Part shown: in pieces, positions 9,001 through 16,306 of the stretch
How positions within the stretch are numbered: position 1 is the first letter of the stretch
Layout: each line of letters opens with the position of its first letter
Assembly: GCA_040394475.1 (NCBI GenBank)
Contig: JBEBSD010000073.1
Coordinates: 1 to 30,505 of the forward strand
Origin: JBEBSD01 sp040394475
GTDB taxonomy: Bacteria > Bacteroidota > Bacteroidia > Cytophagales > Spirosomataceae
Direction: 5' to 3'
Length of the DNA: 30,505 bases
The notes under the pieces: model-generated
Databases searched by the model: none
Told to the model about the DNA's origin: nothing
Seen by the model: the letters and a program-made list of their open reading frames with translations, nothing else
Position numbers and translations under genes: made by a program

Positions 9001-9732
9001 CCTGATCCCCAGTGCCGTCACCACGACTTCATTGAGGCTTCTGATATCAGGCTTCAGGGAAATATTGATCACCGCACTGTTTCCGATGGTCTCCTCTTCG
9101 GGTATGTAACCCACGTAAGAAAAGGTCAGTACGCCGCCGGCATCCGGGACAGTCAGCGAAAACCGCCCGTCCGTGTCGGTAATCGTACCGGCATTGGTCC
9201 CTTTCAGCACCACGCTTACCCCGGGAAGCGATAGGGCATTTTCGTCCGTAACCTGTCCATGGACAATCCTTTCTACCATCGCATCCCGCTCCACCAGCAG
9301 GGGCAGCGGCGCAATACTCGTCTGGTACCCGATGTCGGCAGGCCCCGGTTCCGGTTTGCCGTTCAGTTCCGCAGATTCCCTGGGCGCGTTTTCGCGAACG
9401 ATAATATACGTATCCTCCTTGATCTTCTTATAGCGGAGCCTGTGGGGTTTCAACAGCGCGTCAAGACGGACTTCCAGCTTCCCCTTTCTTTCACCGGTAT
9501 AGGTAACGGTAACACCCCTGATCAGGGTTTCCTCAAATAGAATATTGGCGTTATGCTGCCGACCGAGCGCAATCAGTACATCTTTAAGTTTCTGTTTGAC
9601 TTCGGCTTCCTGCGCATGGTAGGCGGATTCCTGTACATTTTTGACCAGGGCAATCTGCTGTGACCAACTGCTGACAGCAGTGGCACAGCAAGTGAGCAGC
9701 GCCCACAGCGGCATTCGTATTGTTTTCCTCAT
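6070..9732 (-). CDS. SusC/RagA family TonB-linked outer-membrane receptor with STN domain
   Basis: This 1220-residue protein is a TonB-dependent transporter that imports the ligand captured by SusD. Domain order: signal peptide (residues 1-25), STN/secretin-like signalling domain (about 47-115), carboxypeptidase-D regulatory-like domain (about 157-230, GQVTDENALSLPGVSVVLKG then DGRFSLTV), the SusC motif LNEVVVTALGI at 233-243, a plug domain (about 245-380, LFVIDGVPITNE and GSRAANGVIVITTKSG), and a long beta-barrel ending in the aromatic residue F (GVNLGFSF). The extra STN domain is what allows signalling to a periplasmic FecR partner, and a fecR gene lies only 2 bases upstream. FecR, SusC and SusD are likely cotranscribed. 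Confidence 0.96.
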   Translation of the reverse strand: MRKTIRMPLWALLTCCATAVSSWSQQIALVKNVQESAYHAQEAEVKQKLKDVLIALGRQHNANILFEETLIRGVTVTYTGERKGKLEVRLDALLKPHRLRYKKIKEDTYIIVRENAPRESAELNGKPEPGPADIGYQTSIAPLPLLVERDAMVERIVHGQVTDENALSLPGVSVVLKGTNAGTITDTDGRFSLTVPDAGGVLTFSYVGYIPEEETIGNSAVINISLKPDIRSLNEVVVTALGIRKETKRLGYAVQEVKGTDLDKARETNFVNGLAGKVAGVQVMSSPSGIGGSARVTIRGDKSLDINKNQPLFVIDGVPITNELTGSSGREYQELDYGNGASLINPDDVESMTILKGANASALYGSRAANGVIVITTKSGKNSKGIGVSINTGLTFENPLVLPKFQQVYGQGLGGEFSFVDGKGGGIRDGVDESWGPNMDGRLIAQYDSPTSNRFRGGDISLVDDGLLGSPADMEARGAITATPFVPGNDLRKFYKTGLTNNTNVAVTGASEKGDFRLSYTLLDQKGIIPNTDIRRNTFAFNAGYNLSPKLTVRTAANYVNTTSDNRPSLSYGTESIIYLLHCWMGQQIDLENMKDYWIPGMEGRQQFNYNYNYHDNPYFNLYENTNDQNAHRLFGNLSLKYDFTDWLSLQLRAGTDQNNDLRKRKRAFSTMRFPFGSYREERVRNSETNYDFLLSANKELNENFSIGVNIGGNRQISKMNNFEVTAPQLLIPGIYSFNNTRVPLVSSIYDGNKVINSLYGSVQMGFNNYLFLDLTARNDWSSALTLPAAVATLGNTVNSYFYPSASLSAVVSDMIQLPSWVSFGKFRTSLAQVGNDTDPYRFTAGYGRSDPWSDFPIYSSVSRLVNYNLKPEISTSYEIGTDWRFLGSRLSADFTFYTINTRNQILPSVPVSITSGYSTRIVNAGKIRNWGYEVMLTGIPIEKKDFQWEVNVNWSANRSKVVEFDGEVNDYEMANRHGVSIRARLGERMGDMYAIGFQRVNDPSSPYHGQRIISSQGRFVATTNLIKVGNYNADWLAGIRNSFTYKNLSLSALLDVRYGGQVFSETWVVGLEAGQLIETLEGRANGYDVTVAGNGVIAEGVVLQPDGSYKENEFKLQAREYHQTRTGNRDIPEGGVFDASYTKLREVRIGYALPSRLLNKARVRGLTVSIVGRNLAVWSKVPHIDPETSSLSGGTIIPGVESVGMPSTRSWGVNLGFSF

Positions 9733-9734
9733 CG

Positions 9735-10742
9735 TCAGATTTTTTTTAACATTCGAAGTTCAACTTGTTGTTCATTGTGCTCGATAACTATGGCGTCAAA
9801 CATTTCCGCCAGAACCTGTAAAAGATCATCCAGTTGTTTCGCTTTGTAGATCCCGCCCATTTTCCGGTTGGCCAACGTCGTGTCGGCAATTACGATCCGG
9901 ACGCCGAACCGGTCTTCCAGTTGCCTGGCAACTTCTGACAACGGTGTATTGTCAAAATAAAACAGCTGATGCTTCCAGCCGGAAAACTGTTCCACCTGAT
10001 CCGGGATCACGACGCTGGCTTCTTCCAGGTCGGATGTTTTGAACAGGTTGCCTGGTTTCATATAGAGTTGCTTTCCTTCCGGCAGCCGCAATTTCACACT
10101 GCCTTTGGACAAGAAAACCTGTTTCCGGTCGTGCCGCGACAACGCGATAAATTGTGTCCCCAGTACTTCTATTTCATATTCGGCGCCCATTTTCACCACG
10201 AACCGGGAGCTGTCTGCCGTCGTCGCCACCTCAAACTCCGCCTCTCCTTCCAATTGCACTTCTCTCGACTCCTCTCCAAACCCGAATCGCGGAATCTTCA
10301 GGCACGAATTGGCATTGAGCACGACCCCGGTCCCGTCCGGAAGCCGGTAAGCAATCGTTTGCCCGGGGCCGCTGCGAACCGACTGGTACCGGATTTCATC
10401 GCGATACACCCAGACGGCTATCATCAGTAAACCGGTAACGCCGGCGATTCCGGCCATGATCAAACGGCTCATGCTGTTCTTCAATCTCCGTAAGGGCAAT
10501 TCCCTGACCGGCTCACCGGCTGCAGGTTTCAGCGCAATCAACTTCCTGAATTTTTTCAATGCCGTCTGGTCATCCGGCACGAACTGCGGATTACGGCTTT
10601 CCCATTCGTCCAGGTACTGATAAAAGAGCTGCCGGTTCTCCGGATGCTCCGTAAGCCATTCCTCGATCATTTTCCGCTGGAGCATGGTAGCTTTCCCATC
10701 AAAAAAGTCCAGCAAAATATTTTTCTCTATTTCCTTTTTCAT
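9735..10742 (-). CDS. FecR family anti-sigma factor
   Basis: FecR proteins span the inner membrane and hold or activate an ECF sigma factor according to the state of the outer-membrane receptor. The 335-residue protein has a cytoplasmic N-terminus typical of the family (FFDGKATMLQRKMIEEWL, residues 13-30), one membrane segment at about 92-113, a periplasmic FecR domain at about 122-215 (TIAYRLPDGTGVVLNANS), and a C-terminal DUF4974 domain at about 266-333 (FDNTPLSEVARQLEDRFGV) that resembles the STN fold and should contact the receptor. The stop is 2 bases before the SusC start, indicating tight coupling; the sigma factor gene is 88 bases upstream. Confidence 0.94.
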   Translation of the reverse strand: MKKEIEKNILLDFFDGKATMLQRKMIEEWLTEHPENRQLFYQYLDEWESRNPQFVPDDQTALKKFRKLIALKPAAGEPVRELPLRRLKNSMSRLIMAGIAGVTGLLMIAVWVYRDEIRYQSVRSGPGQTIAYRLPDGTGVVLNANSCLKIPRFGFGEESREVQLEGEAEFEVATTADSSRFVVKMGAEYEIEVLGTQFIALSRHDRKQVFLSKGSVKLRLPEGKQLYMKPGNLFKTSDLEEASVVIPDQVEQFSGWKHQLFYFDNTPLSEVARQLEDRFGVRIVIADTTLANRKMGGIYKAKQLDDLLQVLAEMFDAIVIEHNEQQVELRMLKKI

Positions 10743-10830
10743 TCGTAATGCTACTACTTAATGCGACGGGTCCGGCACACCTTTTCAAACAATAGTGCCG
10801 CCGCTACCCTTGTTCACAACCCTTCTCTCT

Positions 10831-11499
10831 TCAACGGTACAGGGAGTCCAGCAACCCGGGAAACAACAGCCACAGAAACCATTCGCCCTGCAAATGCGAA
10901 CGCAGTTTTGACAGCGCCCTGCTTACCAGCGCTTCCACAGCCTTGCTGCTGATTTGCAGCTCGTGGGCTATTTCATCGTATTTCTTCCCTTCCACCCTTT
11001 TGAGCAGGTACGCTTTTCTGCTTTGCGGCGGTAACTGTTGAATGATACGTTCTATTTTCTGATGTAATTCTGTATACTGTAATTCCTGATCAGGCGTCAT
11101 AATGTCGGCAGAAACGGCCTCCATTTTTTTCCCCAGGCCTTCCGGGCGCAGCATTTCAAGCTTTAAATAGTTGTAAGACCGCAACCGGACCGCTTTATAC
11201 AGATAGGCCCTGTACGAATAGGTGATCTTGTCATAAATCCGGTTCTGCCAGAACACCGCAAAAATTTCGGCCACGATATCTTCAGCAGCCTCCTTGGAAT
11301 GCACAAAACGGATCGCGTGGTTACATAGATTGCTGTTGTAGCGCCTGAACAGCAACTCACAGCCTTTTTGCGCATCCTCCCCGAAAGCCCGCCGGATCAG
11401 CAGCTCGTCATCCGTCAAAATGGCAGCCGTTAGCACAAGCCGGCGGCTTTCCATTCCATTTCCCAGGTTACCGTCGTTTTCAACAGGAGGACTGTCCAT
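10831..11499 (-). CDS. ECF-type RNA polymerase sigma factor
   Basis: This 222-residue protein has sigma-70 region 2 at about residues 46-113 (CELLFRRYNSNLCNHAIRFV, then AAEDIVAEIFAVFW) and region 4 at about 146-200 (LPPQSRKAYLLKRVEGKKYD, then a helix-turn-helix EIAHELQISSKAVEALVSRA). There is no region 1 or 3, so it is an ECF sigma factor. Position directly upstream of fecR, susC and susD makes it the likely activator of that set. The N-terminal 28 residues are not part of region 2, and an internal ATG at residue 16 is an alternative start. A short hydrophobic tail (FLWLLFPGLLDSLY) follows region 4. Confidence 0.93.
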   Translation of the reverse strand: MDSPPVENDGNLGNGMESRRLVLTAAILTDDELLIRRAFGEDAQKGCELLFRRYNSNLCNHAIRFVHSKEAAEDIVAEIFAVFWQNRIYDKITYSYRAYLYKAVRLRSYNYLKLEMLRPEGLGKKMEAVSADIMTPDQELQYTELHQKIERIIQQLPPQSRKAYLLKRVEGKKYDEIAHELQISSKAVEALVSRALSKLRSHLQGEWFLWLLFPGLLDSLYR

Positions 11500-11574
11500 G
11501 GTTAGGCTTGCTTTGGTGGTTGGTCGACTGCGAATCTATTATCAGACAAATTTGCTCCCTTTTTCCCTATACTC

Positions 11575-11608
11575 TTGTTAAAAAAAGACCACTTTATTGT
11601 TACTTTTG
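11575..11608 (+). promoter_or_regulatory. Possible promoter of the ABC exporter
   Basis: TACTTTTG at 11601-11608 matches TAnnTTTG; a TTG at 11575-11577 is 23 bp upstream, slightly longer than ideal. The leader to the GTG start would be about 90 bases. Confidence 0.4.
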
Positions 11609-11707
11609 CTTCTATTCTTCCGAAGAATAAACTTTCAATCCCTCAATGACGTTCTATTACAATTGAGTCATCCGGACCGGCATGATTTTGTTAAGCCAAT
11701 ATAGCCA

Positions 11708-13489
11708 GTGAAAGCACTCGCCTATCTGAATAAATACTTTGTCAAGTACAAATGGTACCTGATCCTGGGCATTCTTTTTACCATCATCTCGAATCTTTTT
11801 GGAGTGTTGCCCGCACAAATCGTACGGCATTCCCTGGATCTGGTGAAGGAAACCCTGGATGTCTATTTCCTTTTTGACCAATCGGTCCTTCAGCAAAAAA
11901 TCTATTCCCTCTTTGGTTTCAGCATCCTTGTTTTCGGCTTGCTGATCCTGGCAATGGCGCTGCTGAAAGGGGTTTTTCTCTTCATGGTACGCCAGACGAT
12001 TATCGTTATGTCACGCCATATCGAGTTCGACCTCAAAAATGATATCTACGCCCATTACCAGACCCTGCCGATGAGTTTCTACCGGAAACACAATACCGGC
12101 GACCTCATGGCCCGGATTTCGGAAGATGTCGGCAAGGTGCGGATGTACGCCGGCCCGTCGCTCATGTATGGGATCAACCTGGTCGTTTTGTTTGTGCTCG
12201 TGATTTCCTATATGGTGTCGGTCAGCCCGAAGCTGACACTGTATGTGTTGCTTCCGCTGCCATTCCTGTCAGTGGCTATTTACTTTGTCAACAGCATTAT
12301 CATGAAGCGTTCGGAAGAAATCCAGCGGCAGCTCTCTACGCTTTCCACGGGTGCGCAGGAAACCTTTTCCGGAATCAGGGTGATCAAGACGTTTGTCCAG
12401 GAGGCATTTTTTATCCGGAATTTCGAAAAAGAAACCGAAGAATTCCAACGCCGCTCGCTCCGGATGATCCAGGTCGACGCCCTCTTTTTCCCGTTGGTCC
12501 TGTTATTGGTCGGACTCAGCAATGTGCTGGTCGTCTACGTCGGCGGACAGGAGATTATCCAGGGTCGTCTTACACCGGGAAACATCGCCGAGTTTATCAT
12601 TTACGTGAACATGATGACCTGGCCGGTGATGGCAATCGGGTGGACAACCAGTCAGATCCAGCGTGCTGCGGCTTCACAGGTGCGGATCAATGAGTTTCTG
12701 AATGAGAAATCAGACCTTACCTCTGACAAAAACCTTACCCCCGAAATAAAGGGCGCGATCAGTTTCCGGGACGTCCGCTTTGTATACCCCGATTCCGGGA
12801 TTGTCGCGATCGACCACTTCACGCTGGAAATCGGTGCGGGTGAATCGGTGGCGATCCTGGGCACAACCGGTTCGGGGAAAAGCACCCTGGCCAACCTGAT
12901 CCCCAGACTTTACGATCCGGTAGCAGGTGAAATCCGCATCGACGGCATCCCCCTAAAAGATTACGACCTGTTGTATATCCGCCGGCAAATGGGTTACGTC
13001 CCTCAGGAAGTCTTCCTGTTTTCCGACACCATCGAAAACAACGTCCGTTTCGGCACCGACAATCTCCCCATGGAAAAAATAGAACAGGCCACGAAGGACG
13101 CCGATCTTTACGACAACATCAAGGGATTTGAAGCAGGTTTCGCCACCCGGCTGGGTGAGCGGGGGATTACGCTGTCCGGCGGCCAGAAACAGCGGCTGTC
13201 CATTGCCCGGGCCTTTGTACGGGAGCCTAAAATCGTTATCCTGGACGACTGTCTTTCGGCGGTAGACACCCACACCGAAAACAGCATCCTGAACAACCTG
13301 AAGCGCATCATGCAGGACAAGACCTCGGTGATCATCTCCCATCGTGTGTCTTCTGCAAAGCTGGCCGATAAAATTGTCGTACTGGACGAGGGCAGAATCG
13401 TCGAAACGGGTACGCACGACAGTCTGATGGAGCGTAACGGCACCTACCGGGAATTGTACGAAAAACAGCTGCAGACAGAAGAAGCCTGA
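11708..13489 (+). CDS. ABC exporter, fused membrane and ATPase domains (MsbA/MdlA-like)
   Basis: A 593-residue half-transporter of the ABC-B exporter type. Six membrane helices occupy about residues 15-310, including the cytoplasmic coupling segment PMSFYRKHNTGDLMARISED. The nucleotide-binding domain has Walker A GTTGSGKS at 385-392, a Q-loop at VPQEVFLF, signature LSGGQ at 489-493, Walker B IVILDD at 509-514, D-loop SAVD and the switch histidine in ISHR at about 545. The residue after the Walker B aspartate, normally the catalytic glutamate, is aspartate (D514) followed by CLSAVD, as in the degenerate site of heterodimeric exporters. The substrate (lipid, drug or peptide) cannot be told. The start is GTG at 11708, directly ahead of the first helix. 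Confidence 0.95.
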   Translation: MKALAYLNKYFVKYKWYLILGILFTIISNLFGVLPAQIVRHSLDLVKETLDVYFLFDQSVLQQKIYSLFGFSILVFGLLILAMALLKGVFLFMVRQTIIVMSRHIEFDLKNDIYAHYQTLPMSFYRKHNTGDLMARISEDVGKVRMYAGPSLMYGINLVVLFVLVISYMVSVSPKLTLYVLLPLPFLSVAIYFVNSIIMKRSEEIQRQLSTLSTGAQETFSGIRVIKTFVQEAFFIRNFEKETEEFQRRSLRMIQVDALFFPLVLLLVGLSNVLVVYVGGQEIIQGRLTPGNIAEFIIYVNMMTWPVMAIGWTTSQIQRAAASQVRINEFLNEKSDLTSDKNLTPEIKGAISFRDVRFVYPDSGIVAIDHFTLEIGAGESVAILGTTGSGKSTLANLIPRLYDPVAGEIRIDGIPLKDYDLLYIRRQMGYVPQEVFLFSDTIENNVRFGTDNLPMEKIEQATKDADLYDNIKGFEAGFATRLGERGITLSGGQKQRLSIARAFVREPKIVILDDCLSAVDTHTENSILNNLKRIMQDKTSVIISHRVSSAKLADKIVVLDEGRIVETGTHDSLMERNGTYRELYEKQLQTEEA

Positions 13490-13518
13490 CAATCATCAAC
13501 TATCCGGCAACAGCCTTT

Positions 13519-14652
13519 TCAGTCGGGGAATTGCGACGCATCCAATCCGGGGATCACCCGGAGCGCGTTTTTATAATAGAGTTTTTTCAGGACCTCATCG
13601 GGGAGCCCCATTCCGTACATCCGCCAGAAGGCGTGGTATTTTTTGTGGTAGGGGAAATACTCATCTTCGGTTTCCAGCACCCGGAAGTACGTGGTATATT
13701 CCGAAGGAACCCAGCTATCTTTACCAAAAAGTACACGGTCCTGGTATTTGACAAAGAAATTCCGGGCAGTACGCGGCTGGCGTCCCAGTTCGGCAATCAC
13801 CGCCCCTATCTCGACCAACATGTTGGGAAACGCCTGCATCAGGCTGTCCAGTTTCCTGAGGTCGTTGGGATACCACCCCATGTGGGCATTGATAAAGGTG
13901 GTTTGCGGATGCTTCCGGAAAATAGCATGCTGCTCTGCAATAAGCGAATCGAACGGGACCGGATCATCGGGGCTTCGCTTCCTTCCCGGATGGGTTTTCA
14001 ACTCCAGCCACCGCTCGTTATACCGGTCCAGCGGATCCCAGAAAGACGCCACATCGGCGGTATGGATCAGCACCGGAATTCCCAGCTCCCCGCACTTCGC
14101 CCAGACCGCATCCAACCGCTTGTCATTAACGGCCACCCGGTTCCCCTTCTCATCTTTTATGCCGCTGAATCCTAAGCTTTTGTAAATTTTAAGCCCTTTT
14201 GCCCCCGCCTGCACATCTGCCTCCAGCTGTTTTACGGCGCGGGAAGTCCAGTCCGCCGAGCCAAAATCCGAAAATACAAGATTGGTAAAAACAACCAGCC
14301 TTTTGGGATTTGCCTTTCCGGCATTGGCCAGCGAGCCCTTCAGGTGGGCAGTGCTTTCGTCCCAATCCCTGGCAAATCCCCGGCCACTCAGGTTGACCAT
14401 CACTTTCATATTAAGGGAGTCCATTTGCGCCAGGAGTTCGCCGAGATTTTGCGACGGCATCCGGGACTGATGATTGTGCACATCGATGAAGGGATATTTC
14501 GCCCGTTTCAGCGGATGTTCCGTTACCTTCAGGGTAGAGATGGGGTCATACTCCTCAAAACCCAAAGGCGCCGTAGCCAGTGGCCCCTGCTGGGCTTTTC
14601 CAGTGTATGCAACGAGCGCCAGGCATACCCCGGCCAGCCATTTGATTCTCAT
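13519..14652 (-). CDS. Secreted amidohydrolase-2 family metal-dependent hydrolase
   Basis: This 377-residue protein has a signal peptide ending near residue 21 (LVAYTGKAQQ) and an amidohydrolase-2 (PF04909) TIM-barrel. Metal-binding motifs are readable: HxH as H59-N-H61 in FIDVHNHQ, a histidine in VLIHTAD, another in FINAHMGW, and the barrel-end aspartate in VLFGKDSW. The family includes decarboxylases and lactonases, and the true substrate here is not evident. A lysine carried in GAKGLKIYKSLG could take part in metal binding, but this is only inferred. It converges with the ABC exporter gene, 29 bases away; upstream lies the heptamer array behind ispF. Confidence 0.88.
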   Translation of the reverse strand: MRIKWLAGVCLALVAYTGKAQQGPLATAPLGFEEYDPISTLKVTEHPLKRAKYPFIDVHNHQSRMPSQNLGELLAQMDSLNMKVMVNLSGRGFARDWDESTAHLKGSLANAGKANPKRLVVFTNLVFSDFGSADWTSRAVKQLEADVQAGAKGLKIYKSLGFSGIKDEKGNRVAVNDKRLDAVWAKCGELGIPVLIHTADVASFWDPLDRYNERWLELKTHPGRKRSPDDPVPFDSLIAEQHAIFRKHPQTTFINAHMGWYPNDLRKLDSLMQAFPNMLVEIGAVIAELGRQPRTARNFFVKYQDRVLFGKDSWVPSEYTTYFRVLETEDEYFPYHKKYHAFWRMYGMGLPDEVLKKLYYKNALRVIPGLDASQFPD

Positions 14653-14739
14653 AAAACGTTGTTTTTTTGTATTTTTCGCACCACAGCTTCCGCAGACTAA
14701 ACAGCACTATCAAAAAACAGGTTCCTCTAAACTCCCGCA

Positions 14740-14850
14740 CCATCACCCAAAACCAGATCCTTACCACCTGATCCCCATCACCCCCCCCAAAAAAACCTAA
14801 AACCTAATACCTATCACCTAAAACCTATTACCTAATGCCTATCACCTATT
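14740..14850. repeat. Seven-nucleotide tandem array (ACCTANN type) behind ispF
   Basis: From 14795 to 14850 there are eight consecutive heptamers of the form ACCTANN (one begins GCCTA), with no break in phase. The same 7-base phase continues in a more degenerate, C- and A-rich form back to about 14740; for instance CCATCAC recurs exactly 35 bases apart at 14740 and 14775. A run of 8 C followed by 7 A lies at 14781-14795. The last heptamer contains the ispF stop codon (14846-14848), so the array is the 3' untranslated region of ispF. Confidence 0.85.
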
Positions 14851-15349
14851 CCCCGCGAACTGCATAATCCTTCTGATAAACCAGCGCAACTGCCAGCGCC
14901 AGTATTCCTTCCTTTCGCCCCACAAACCCCATATATTCCGAAGTTGTTGCCTTAATCGCTATCTGTTCCGCCTCCACTTCCATTACCGCCGCCAGGCAAG
15001 TGATCATTTCCGGGATATACGGGTTCAGTCTGGGTTCCTGCAAGACCACGGTCACGTCTATATTTCCGATCTCAAAACCCTTTTCCCGTACCATCGCCAC
15101 CGACTTCTTCAATAGCACTTTACTGTCGACGTCTTTCCATTGCGGGTCCTTGTCCGAAAAATAATACCCGATATTCCTTAATCCGGCGGCGCCCAACAAT
15201 GCATCACAAAGGGAGTGGCATATTACATCTGCGTCCGAATGCCCCCTGGCGCCATGCGTATGCGGCACCTCGATCCCACCAATCCAGAATGGCCGGCCCG
15301 CTTCCAGCTTGTGGACATCATACCCCTGGCCAATACGAAATGGTAGCAT
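14846..15349 (-). CDS. ispF: 2-C-methyl-D-erythritol 2,4-cyclodiphosphate synthase
   Basis: IspF carries out the cyclisation step of the non-mevalonate (MEP) isoprenoid pathway, turning CDP-methylerythritol 2-phosphate into the cyclic diphosphate with release of CMP. The 167-residue protein has the zinc ligands D11 and H13 in GYDVHKL and H45 in DADVICHSLCDALLGA, the GHSDAD motif at 36-41, and the C-terminal KATTSEYMGFVGRKEGI block. Length is normal for a single-domain IspF. It acts as a cytoplasmic trimer. The gene stands alone, with a TACCTTTG -7 element upstream; its stop codon lies inside the heptamer array. Confidence 0.97.
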   Translation of the reverse strand: MLPFRIGQGYDVHKLEAGRPFWIGGIEVPHTHGARGHSDADVICHSLCDALLGAAGLRNIGYYFSDKDPQWKDVDSKVLLKKSVAMVREKGFEIGNIDVTVVLQEPRLNPYIPEMITCLAAVMEVEAEQIAIKATTSEYMGFVGRKEGILALAVALVYQKDYAVRGE

Positions 15350-15377
15350 AGTATTTCTTAAATTTCTATTATCGGTT

Positions 15378-15385
15378 CAAAGGTA
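15378..15385 (-). promoter_or_regulatory. -7 promoter element of ispF
   Basis: Minus-strand TACCTTTG, a full match to TAnnTTTG, lies 28 bases before the ispF ATG. No well-placed -33 TTG is seen. Confidence 0.45.
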
Positions 15386-15539
15386 TCAAAAGTAGCCTGA
15401 ATTCATAAAAAAGTATGACAATAATTGCCAGTCTAACTTCAGCCCTGTGGTCGTCCGGGGCTTGAACACGCCTGTCCGGAGGCGCCGCATCCGGATCAAG
15501 TATTCCTATTATACAGCGCTCTGAACCCACTATTTTTCC

Positions 15540-15547
15540 TACCTTTA
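15540..15547 (+). promoter_or_regulatory. Possible -7 element of the class IV PLP enzyme gene
   Basis: TACCTTTA differs from the TAnnTTTG consensus at the last base. It sits 53 bases before the preferred GTG start; an identical octamer precedes hflX. Confidence 0.3.
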
Positions 15548-15600
15548 ACCTTCCGGCCGCCCTGACCATACTGTTGCCGTTAACCAACCCCGTATTCACT

Positions 15601-16203
15601 GTGCAAGCCACCTGTATCGAAACGATCCGTTGCAAAAACCGCCGGCTGGAGAACCTCCCCTATCACCAGGAAAGGCTCGACCGGACACGAAGGGAATTGT
15701 GGCAGTTTAAAAATACCATTTCCTTGCAGGAACTTATTACTATTCCCGATACGTTAGCTACTCACCTGTACAAATGCAGGGTGACGTATGGCGAAACCAT
15801 TCACCGGATTGAATGGGAACCTTACGTCCGGCGGGATATTCAGACGCTGAAAGCGATTCAGGCTGACCGCATTAACTACCAGTATAAGTACACCGATCGT
15901 CATGATTTAAATTACCTTTACAACCAGCGGGACGCCTGTGATGACATACTCATTCTTGTAAACGGCTTTGTAACAGACACTTTTGTTTGCAACCTTGCTT
16001 TTTATGACGGCAGCGCCTGGTACACACCAGACACCCCGCTCCTGCAGGGCACGCAGCGTGCCCTGTTGCTTGATCAGGAAATGATCCGGGAAAAGACGAT
16101 CCGTACGGAGCATTTAGCTGCTTACTCCCATGTGAAACTTTTTAATGCCATGGTGCCATGGGCTGAAGCCACGGAGCTGGAAGTTTCCCGTATTCTGACC
16201 TAA
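15601..16203 (+). CDS. Fold-type IV PLP enzyme, aminodeoxychorismate lyase (PabC)-like
   Basis: The roughly 200-residue protein belongs to aminotransferase class IV. It has the N-terminal CIETIRCKNRRLENLPYHQE block, RVTYG near residue 61, a candidate PLP-binding lysine at residue 96 in INYQYKYTDR, and the GFVTDTFVCNLAF plus TPLLQGTQRALLL cofactor-phosphate segments. This matches 4-amino-4-deoxychorismate lyase-like proteins of Bacteroidota, which would release pyruvate to give p-aminobenzoate for folate synthesis. The exact substrate is inferred, since branched-chain and D-amino-acid aminotransferases share the fold but are longer. The open frame begins at a TTG at 15574; I prefer GTG at 15601 because the family's ETI motif normally lies within the first ten residues. 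Confidence 0.82.
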   Translation: MQATCIETIRCKNRRLENLPYHQERLDRTRRELWQFKNTISLQELITIPDTLATHLYKCRVTYGETIHRIEWEPYVRRDIQTLKAIQADRINYQYKYTDRHDLNYLYNQRDACDDILILVNGFVTDTFVCNLAFYDGSAWYTPDTPLLQGTQRALLLDQEMIREKTIRTEHLAAYSHVKLFNAMVPWAEATELEVSRILT

Positions 16204-16236
16204 CCGGAAGAGACCTCCTGATTATTTTATATCTTG

Positions 16237-16244
16237 TACCTTTA
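16237..16244 (+). promoter_or_regulatory. Possible -7 element of hflX
   Basis: TACCTTTA, one base off the TAnnTTTG consensus, lies 62 bases before the hflX ATG. Confidence 0.3.
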
Positions 16245-16306
16245 AAAGCGGGATGCTCCGCCGGCTCAGCCCCGGGGCAATTGCGCAATGCCATTAAATA
16301 ACCTGT

